Assembly: GCA_000727475.1 (NCBI GenBank)
Contig: KL647297.1
Location: forward strand, 1,298,210-1,362,209
Origin: Sarcocystis neurona
Lineage: Eukaryota > Apicomplexa > Conoidasida > Eucoccidiorida > Sarcocystidae
Reading direction: 5' to 3'
DNA: 64,000 nucleotides
Part shown: piece by piece, positions 56,555 to 64,000 of the stretch
Layout: each line of letters starts with the position of its first letter
Position numbering within the stretch: the first letter of the stretch is position 1
Notes under the pieces: model-generated
What the model saw: the letters and a program-made list of their open reading frames with translations, nothing else
The model's database searches: none
Told to the model about the DNA's origin: nothing
Position numbers and translations under genes: made by a program

Positions 56555-59500
56555 ATGAAGACGTTTTACTGCGTGCCTCTGACAGATCTTGCCAACGACA
56601 CCATCTCCTGTTTTTCCATTGGCAGCAATGAGTTTGTCGTCGGGACGCAGGCGGGGGATATCCTGCGCTTCTCTTTCCCTGCCGCAGCAGACCCTGCAGA
56701 GGTGCGTGCTTCCCTGCTGCTTCTCGGGCCCACTTTTCGTCGAACTTTCCATGAATCGTCTGCATGCGCAGGTGCAGAATTTCTCATCTCCGCGCACGTG
56801 GGCGTGGTGGACACACCTGCATGCGGCGATGTGTCTGCACGCATGAATACATACACATGTATGAAAGAATGTCTCTCTCTATATATATCTGTGTGCATGC
56901 GCGCATAGAGACAGATGGCTACGCATATGTGTGCGGGCGCCATACGTAAGTCGATTTCTTCATCGTTTTGGACAAAGGGAAGATTTATCTGCCATTCCCT
57001 GCTTTTCCTCTCCGCCTGCTTACGTTGGTCTGTACACACCTGTGGCCCGCAAACAAATATAGAGACGGAGACGTATTTATTTACGCTCGACTTGTGTGGA
57101 CACGTATTCTACCGGGCCACTGCTGCAGGGACGTCTGCTTCTCTCTGTGTGGCTCTGGCCGTCCCACGTGTAAATAGTAGGAGGAGAAGACGCGCAGCGG
57201 CGCCGGGCCAGAAAAACGCGCTGCACGGCGGCTGTGTCCGAGTATGTTGTCCACATACATTCGCCCAACATATCGAGAGAAGCGAAAGGCAGTTATGTGT
57301 GCAAACGCTTCTGGGCAGATGCCGACTGCTGGTGAACAGAAACGGTGACCTGCTTATATATGTGTGCGCCTATTAATGTCTGTATATGTATGTCTCTCTC
57401 TGTATATGAGTATAGGTATATACAGATTTATCTGTGTGCATATGAATGTGCGTATGTATATATGTGTATCCGTGTCTACACACATAGGGATATATGTGTG
57501 TGTAGGTATCTCTGTGCACATAGAGGTATGTATATGTAAGTACATCTGTGTAGATAAATATGTATATGTGTGGGTGCGTGTCAGTACGTGTATGTACATA
57601 TATACGCGTATGTGTGTGGGGGCGTGGTGCAGTACTACGTGATGTGCACATCTTCTCCGTTTCTACCGCCTTTTTATCAACGCGAGAGTCTGCGCGCCGC
57701 ATGCAAATGGATACACATTAGATATATACGTGTCTGTGTCGCCGGGGTGGTGGCACGGAGAAAACATGGGAAGTCCTGCACCATCGCAGCGGGGGTATCA
57801 TGCGCGCGAACATGCGGAGGTATTGCTCGTAGCAGCAAATGGTGTCTCATGCAGCAGATGCATCACGCCTCCGCTCTTTCATACACGAGCCTCCACACAT
57901 AGGAGAATGTATTCAAAATTATATGTGTGTGTGTGTATGCACGTACACGTATTACACGAATGTATACACACACGTAAATGTGTGCGTATATACATATATA
58001 TACATATGCGTGTATATATGCATATATGTGTGTATACAATTATGTACATATCTATATACATATAAGTGTATGTGCGTGTGTACATATGTATACGTATATG
58101 CATATGTGTATGTGTGCGTATATATATACATGCGTGTATAAACATGTACGTATTTGTATATATGCATAAGTGTATGTATGCGCACACACATATATATGTG
58201 TGTGTGTGTATATCTCTACATACGTGTAGATGTGTATGAGAAAACATGCATACGTGTGTGTTTACTATTTTCTATGCGAATACACGTATGTACAGGCAAA
58301 TCTCTTTATTTATTCATGGAAGTTTGTACGAAGAAGCGTGTCTACGTACCTCTCTAAACATGCATGCAAGATAATATATATGTGTAGACGCTTGATGGGA
58401 AGTTCTCGACTTTGCGCGTTGGAAAAACGTGGAGAAGTGTTGTCAGGAGAGAAGACAAGGAAACTTCTCTTCTCTGTGTGCTCCCCTCTCTGTTCACGAA
58501 GCATGAAGCACAGAATCACCCTCTTGTCATGTCTTCGTCTTTTTTTCCCGTTTTTCACAGGCATTCACGTGCATCCGCGTGGGTCAACTTTCTTCGCCTT
58601 TCCCGCTTCTTCGTCTCGCTGCCTTTTCTTCCGTTTGTCCTTCCGCTCTTCTCTGCTCCGGCGTCTGTGTGTGCCCGAAAAAAAGAAGTCTCCTGCCCGC
58701 GCCGCAGAGGAAGAGCCTTCATCATCCCTTATGTGTTGCTCTTCGTAAATACAAGCATCTACGTTCATAGACGTATACGCACCTTCATCTACACAAGCGT
58801 ATGTATTCGAGAATATATATATATATACTTCTCCATGTATACAAGCATATACAATCATATATATATATATATGTACACGCACTGCGTCCTCTTTCTTCCC
58901 GTTCTCTCTCTGTTTGTAAGTTTGATTCGGATGGTTTCTGCACGTGTGTAACGGACAGCAGCCCGGCACGGCTCCTCCGCACGCGCCTCGCGCTGCTGTA
59001 TAAACTTTACGACCAACGGGTGGGAGGTTCTCTTGCTGACTTCTATGTCCCCTACCACTGCCGCTGCTGCTGCTTTTCTGCTGTTACGATTCTGCTGCTA
59101 CGATTCTGCTGCTGCTGGCCGCTTCTCTGCGCTCCTCCTGCCCGCTGGCAGTGCCGGAGGCCTCTTCGAAACTGATGCGCTGCTGCTGTGGGTCAAGGCT
59201 GTCGTCCTGCTGCTGCTCGGGAAGCCTTACTGCTGTCACTCCTGTTGTCACGCTCTGCTGCTGCTGCTTAGGTGCTGCTGCGTAGGCGTTGCTGCTGCCG
59301 CGTTGGTGGTGCTGCTGCTGTTGCTGCGTAGGTGCTGCTGCTGCTGCTCCTGTTGCTGGTGTCCGTACCGCGGTTGCTGCGCTGTTGCGTTGACGGCTGC
59401 TGCTCCTGCTGTGCTCCTGCTGCCCGTGTTGCGCTGGTCCCGCCGCCGCTGCTGCTCCTGCTGTATTGCTGTTGCCACTCGTGCTGCTGCTGCTGCTGTG

Positions 59501-62500
59501 GGGCAGGTGGCGGATAGCGCAAAACTGCAGAAACAACTGCGAATCAGCGACGGCAAAAAGATTGAGAAAGTGACGCTGCTGCAGCCGTTGCAGCTCATTT
59601 TCTGTCTCGCAGGTATACCACCTTTCTAAGTTATTCTACAGAGATATGAATACATCTCTTACTCGTTTTCTCTCTTTCTCTTTATATATATGTATACTGA
59701 CTGCGTATCTGTATATACGTGAATATACGTATCTGTCCCTCTCTCTACATATATATGTATATATGTACATGTGCGCTAACCACGTATCTGTATATATATA
59801 TATATATATGTATGTCTCCCTCTCTCTCTCTGTATATGTGTGTTTATATATATGCTAAGTATCTATCTGTATATATGTATGTATATACGTGTCTCTGTAT
59901 TTCTCTCTCTGTCTTTTTCTCTCGGTAAATCGCTGCCAATATAAACACTCTCATTTTAAGAAAAGGAAAAGTATATCATCTCTTGTCTTTCTCTTCTTCA
60001 CACATGTGTGTGTATCTTTGTCTAGGCGCTGCCTGTTTCTCTGTGTCACTCTTTTTCACACTCCTGCAGTTCCCTATCTCTGACCTCATCCCTATAGATA
60101 GATAGGTAGGGACACTTGTCTCCATGTACGAACTTCGTACACATATACATATGTGTATATATAGATATGTATTCATATATACGTATCTATATCTCTGCGA
60201 GAATGTCCAGCATGTATATATGTGCGTATGTAACGTATATATACATATTTACGTATCTACGCCTCCGTGAGAATGTTCAGCATGTATATATATGCGTATC
60301 TATATCTCTGTGGCAGTGTCGAGCCCCCGAGCATATCAAGTGCATGTAGGCGTGACAGCACGTGAAGGTCGTGTGTGTCTTCCTTTCTCTCTGCGTATAT
60401 TCTTCCTGCGAACGGTTCCACATACATACACGCGTGTACACAGCTATCAGTTTCTCTATATCTCTCTATATTGTCTCTCTCTCTTTCCCTGTGTATTTCT
60501 GTGTATTTTCTACAAATGTTTTTCTTTCTTCTTTCGCTGTGAGCAGCCGTGCCATGCCCGCACACCTGTCTATAAAGACGCCCGTCATTTGGACGCCCGT
60601 GTACGTGGTAGCTGCTGCTGTCTCTGTGTGCCTGTACGTATGTGTATATATACTTCCGCGGCGTATATGTTTGTATGCTACTTCTAGCCACCACCCACGT
60701 CTGATTCTTTGAGAAAGGCGTCTCTCGCTTCCTCTCTCTTTTCAGCTGTCCCTCTGTTTCTCTCTGTATACGTCTGTATGGATGTCTCTGTCTGTTTTCA
60801 CGTGGAGAACTTCTTGTCTATACTTGCGTATTTCTCCCTCTTCCCAGCCGCCTGTGTTTTTCTGTGTCTCTCTATGTATGTCGACCTGTCTTTCTCTGTG
60901 TTTCTCTGTGGAGGCGATTCTCTCTGTTTCTGTGTGTGTGTGTGTGTGTGTGTGTGAAGTGCCTTTCCTGCTCTCTCTATACGTAAATATCTTTCTCTCT
61001 ATATATATACAAGTGTGTGCAAAGAAGTGCGTTGAGTCTTCCTATCTGTGTGTCTTGATATATTTACGCGAGACTCTCGATGTCTCTTTGTGTGCGTATA
61101 CTTGTGGACTTTCTTCTGTTTCTCTCACTTACTCTCTTTCTCTAAAAATGCTGCTTCATGTGTGTCTCTGCCCCCCTCTCTTTTTTCCGTACATATATAT
61201 GGATATATATGCCTCTGTGAATGTTTCCGTGTGTGTCTCCGGGTATGACTCCGTCTCCCTCTCTTTCTATGCATATGTATATAAATATGTATGTATATGC
61301 TTCTTTCTATGCCTCTGTGTGTGTCTGTGTCTCTTCCTCTCTGTATACGTATATGTATACCTGTGTAGATGCGCCTTCGTATGGGCGAGCATGGGAAGGA
61401 GATAACTCGCGTAGAAGGTAGTAGACCTGCGTCTTTGCACCGCTTCCCCATTTTTTCCCCGTGCGGCCATCTCCATCACATGTTTGCCTACGAGAAACAG
61501 GGCACTTAGTTTGGGCGCTTCACTTTGTTTTGATTCCTTGCAGCAGCAACAGCAGCAGCAGGTGGGGGGAAATAGCAGCAGGAACAGACTTTTCTGCACC
61601 AAGAAGTCCGAGACTCACCCAGGGCGGCGGGCACATATAGTAGCGCTGCTGCTTGTCCACCAGCAACTGATTAAAGGAAGGAGGAAGGCGGCCACAAATA
61701 TGGAAGAAGCAGGAAGGAAGTCAGGGAGAGTCGAGGAAGGGAGCTGTGTAGTGCAGGAAGGAAGCTAGAGAGTCCACAAGGCTGCTAGAGACCTAGAAGG
61801 AAGGTAGGGAGTCCCCACGAAAGGTAGAGAGATTGTAGGAAGGAAGGCAGAGAATCCAGGAGGAAGGCAGAGGGTGTCCCAAGCGAATCGCAGGGCACGG
61901 CAAGGGTGGGAAGAAAAGTGGGAGGCATGTAGGCGTTGTGTGGAGCGAGTAGTCGTGTGCTTTGTCGCGCTGGCTGCCATACAGCAGCAGGCAGGGGAAG
62001 CCGAGGAAGAGAAGTGTTGAGAGAGGAAGCTGGGCGGTAAGAAAGTATGTAGAAGAGGGAGCAGCAGGTGCAGCAGCAGCAGGTGAGGGAGCAGCAGCAG
62101 GTGGAGCAGCAGCAGCAGGTGGAGCAGCAGCAGCAGATGGATCAGCAGCAGGTGGAGCAGCAGCAGCAGGTGGAGCAGCAGCAGCAGGTGAAGCAGCAGC
62201 AGCAGGTGGAGCAGCAGCAGACGTAGGCGGGCAGATTTTTGACGGGGAGAAGTGGCAGCCGAGGAAGCGCGGCAGGAGGGAGGGAAGAAGAAGAGACACG
62301 AGGAGCAGCAGCATCACAAGAAGGAAAAGGAGAAAGGGAAGGTAGGAGGTTGTTGGGGTGGGGTGGAGGGGACGTGCACGGCAGGCAGGACACGTGTAGA
62401 AGGGAGAGCAAATTTTCGAAGAGACGCAAGGAGAAATCCCGAGGCAGCAAGTGAGAAAAGGAGAACGCGCACTTCAGAGGAGGAAGGAAAGGCGGGCAAC

Positions 62501-63972
62501 AAGTGAAGAAGAGAGGGAAAGCGCTGCTGCAGTTTGCCAAGAAGAGCCCCCCGAGGAAAGGGAAGGGAAAGGGGAATAGAGAGAAAGGGAGAGGGCCAGA
62601 AAACAGAAGAAGAGAAGGGAGTGCAGGAACAAGACGGAACTCTGCTACTCAGAAGGGCAGCAACTCTCCCCCAGGCAGAAGTATTCGCCAAGTGTATTAA
62701 AAGAGTCAAAAAAGAGGGAGAAGACGGGAGAGAGACACAGCAGCGGAGAGGGGGGGAAATTGAAGAGAAAAACGGAGAGAGAAAGAAGCAGCCCGCGTCG
62801 ACCTCCTCTCTGTCACTGCCGCGGCATTTCCTCTTTTCTCCTCCCTTCTTCTCTTGTCCCTCTGTGTCATTCCCTTGATCACGGGGTCCTGTCTGCACTT
62901 TTTCTTCTGCACTTTTTCTTCTGCATTTTTTCTTCTGCATTTTTTGTTCTCTGTTCGTTTCTGTGTTCATATCTTCCCACCTTTCCATCGGGGTTGCCGT
63001 GTCTTCCCTCTCTTTCTCGCTCGCGCTGCGTTGTCGCCGTTTGCTGCTCCTGCTGCTGCGTCCTTTGCCTCCCGTTTCCCTTCCCTTTTTTTCTCTTCTG
63101 GGCTCCGCCGCGCACGGTCTCCTCTTCCTGCTGCTTGCTGCCGTTCTCCGTCCGCTCCTTCTCTTCGCGTTTCGCTTCTGGTCTCCCAGCCATTTTGTGC
63201 TGCGCTGCCCCCCCTCTCTTCGTTCTCGTCTTCTTCTCGGCTGCTGTCTCGCTGGTCTTCTTCTCCCTGCCCTCCTATAAATCTCCCGTTGCTCTCCTCT
63301 TCTTCGCCTTCCTCTTCTTCGTCTTTTTCTGTTTTGTGTCGCCAGCTCTCTTTTGCTTTTCCAATTTTTTGTCTCTCGTCCATTTCCTGGCCGTCTCGTC
63401 TGCGCCTCCTTCGCGTCCTCTGCCCCCCCCTCTTCTTCTTTTGACTGAAGGGCTGACTCTCCGTCTCTTGGAGCGCGTGCGTCTGTGTGTGCTGCTCTTC
63501 CTGCTTGGCTTCTCTCTTCTGTTGCTTCCTTGCTATGACTTTCTACTGCGACTACGAGTACTACTACTACTACTACTACTAACGTCCCCGTTTAAAATGT
63601 TTTTTGTCTTTTCAGTTCTCTTCTTCTCTTTCTTCCCTCCTCTATTCTTCTCTCTCCTTTTCCCCCTATTCCTGCTCGTGTCCTTTTCATCCTGTTCCTT
63701 TCTTCTCTCCCGTGTTCTCTTCCCTTCTTCTTTTCTTCTTTTCTTTCCCGATTCTGTGTATCACAGTTTCGTGTCCCTGTCATTTCTCCTCCTCTTCATC
63801 CAGCCCTTCCGCGTCTTCGATTTCCGTCCCCTTCTTTTCCGCTTTCTCTTCCTCGTTGCATCATCTTTCTTCTCTTCTCCATTGCCCTTCTTGCCTTCCT
63901 CTTCTGCTGCAGATGGACAACTGCATATTCTCCCGTCGAGTCTCAACGCGGCAGGTATCATCCTCACTAAAG
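56555..63972 (+). CDS. Citron-homology beta-propeller protein, Vps39/Vps3-like, 5' part
   Basis: The start of a multi-exon gene that leaves the window on the right. Exon 1, 56555-56701 (ATG, 49 codons), has the opening of a citron-homology (CNH) propeller: ISCFSIGSNEFVVGTQAGD. The next best exon, 57293-57361, reads LLVNRNGDLLIY and joins in phase to a segment starting at 58388, TLDGKFSTL, a second blade. Exon 59507-59612 ends LQLIFCLA plus one base. Exon 63913-63972 completes the codon and reads DGQLHILP, so the join gives FCLADGQLHILP, a typical blade, across a 4.3-kb intron; a GTAAGC donor follows. The donor of the 58388 exon is unclear and exons may be missing. CNH propellers at the N-terminus are characteristic of Vps39/Vps3 subunits of HOPS/CORVET tethers, which act on endosomal or vacuolar membranes. 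Other CNH proteins, such as kinase or Rho-GEF partners, are possible until the C-terminal part is seen. Confidence 0.75.
57362..57610. repeat. TATATG/TGTG microsatellite in intron
   Basis: Alternating TA, TATG and TGTG steps directly after the donor at 57362. Confidence 0.75.
57905..58250. repeat. TATATG/TGTG/TACG microsatellite in intron
   Basis: A long alternating purine-pyrimidine tract in the same intron, ending about 140 bp before the exon starting at 58388. Open frames on both strands are Tyr/Ile/Val/Cys artefacts. Confidence 0.85.
59050..59505. repeat. CTG/GCT repeat block directly upstream of exon 59507
   Basis: Dense CTG and GCT triplets ending in CTGCTGCTGTGGGGCAG, whose AG is the inferred acceptor of exon 59507. 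The pyrimidine content of the repeat may supply the acceptor tract. Some of it could be coding, because one plus frame runs through it into the exon. Confidence 0.7.
60181..60330. repeat. Two to three copy repeat, about 70-bp period
   Basis: ACGTATCTA, then GAGAATGTCCAGCATGTATA (or GAGAATGTTCAGCATGTATA), occurs at about 60181 and 60252, with a third partial copy near 60296. Confidence 0.7.
61545..62230. repeat. Purine-rich sequence with 15-18-bp CAG minisatellite
   Basis: GGAAGGAAGG-type purine sequence leads into a minisatellite at about 62058-62225 whose unit is GGTGGAGCAGCAGCAGCA and shorter variants. One plus frame reads Ala/Gly/Glu repeats. Confidence 0.8.
62231..62815. repeat. Purine-rich tract (plus strand)
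   Basis: Strong A/G bias (AAGAAGAGA, GGGAGAGAG) with few pyrimidine interruptions. All three plus frames are largely open and Lys/Arg/Glu-rich, as expected from base composition alone. Confidence 0.75.
62816..63912. repeat. Pyrimidine-rich tract (plus strand)
   Basis: Strong C/T bias with TTCTTC and CTCTCT runs. It includes four tandem copies of a 15-bp word like TTTTTCTTCTGCACT at about 62899-62950 and a (TAC)n run at about 63557-63582. The tract ends at the acceptor of exon 63913. Confidence 0.75.
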
Positions 63973-64000
63973 GTAAGCCGCAAGCACGCCGCAGCAACCG

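Larger units (their letters stand above)
59613..63912 (+). other. 4.3-kb intron packed with simple repeats
   Basis: The inferred intron between two phase-matched propeller exons (donor GTATAC, acceptor TGCTGCAG). It contains TATATG tracts at about 59680-59900 and 60150-60310, pyrimidine-rich CTCTCT sequence to 61.4 kb with a (TG)n run near 60940-60956, CAG and purine-rich blocks at 61.5-62.8 kb and a pyrimidine-rich block at 62.8-63.9 kb. Additional small exons inside cannot be excluded. Confidence 0.6.

Noticed and set aside
1..64000. Telomere-like (TTTAGGG)n arrays, rRNA and tRNA genes, CRISPR arrays and transposase genes
   Set aside because: I looked for the telomeric heptamer and saw only isolated single words. 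No recognisable RNA gene, CRISPR array or transposase motif was seen by eye. A tRNA scan could still find a short gene I missed.

Overview
The window looks like nuclear DNA of a coccidian apicomplexan, most likely Eimeria or a close relative such as Cyclospora. The grounds are: genes broken into many short exons with GT..AG introns; dense CAG/CTG trinucleotide tracts that can be read as alanine, glutamine, leucine, serine or cysteine runs; long (TATATG)n-type microsatellites; and alternation of repeat-rich with nearly repeat-free stretches, as described for Eimeria tenella chromosomes (R- and P-segments). There are no bacterial-style operons, CRISPR arrays or insertion sequences. I assign no species.

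Layout. 1-33.8 kb is repeat-rich. It holds microsatellites, several unrelated minisatellites with units of about 70-140 bp, CTG blocks often followed by CAG blocks, a 3.2-kb alanine/glutamine-rich open frame (11.9-15.0 kb), and a large plus-strand alpha/beta-hydrolase gene whose exons run from at least 21.4 to 33.8 kb. 33.8-53.5 kb is repeat-poor and of balanced composition. It holds a 60-bp x 3 tandem repeat, a short lysine/alanine-rich histone H1-like gene on the minus strand (36.5 kb), a complete seven-exon ABCG half-transporter (44.6-48.6 kb), and a minus-strand frame resembling the end of a histidine phosphatase (49.7 kb). 53.5-64 kb is repeat-rich again. It carries the start of a plus-strand gene with a citron-homology (Vps39/Vps3-like) beta-propeller that runs off the right edge; one of its introns is about 4.3 kb long.

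Genes. The three well-supported genes were assembled by hand, requiring reading phase to be kept across each GT..AG junction. The ABCG protein is a membrane exporter subunit that must dimerise. The hydrolase has its Ser, Asp and His triad on three different exons. The propeller protein probably belongs to a HOPS/CORVET-type vesicle-tethering complex. Nothing in the sequence ties the three into one pathway. Many 60-150-codon frames in the balanced-composition stretches are at chance level; I list only those with some extra support and say how weak it is.
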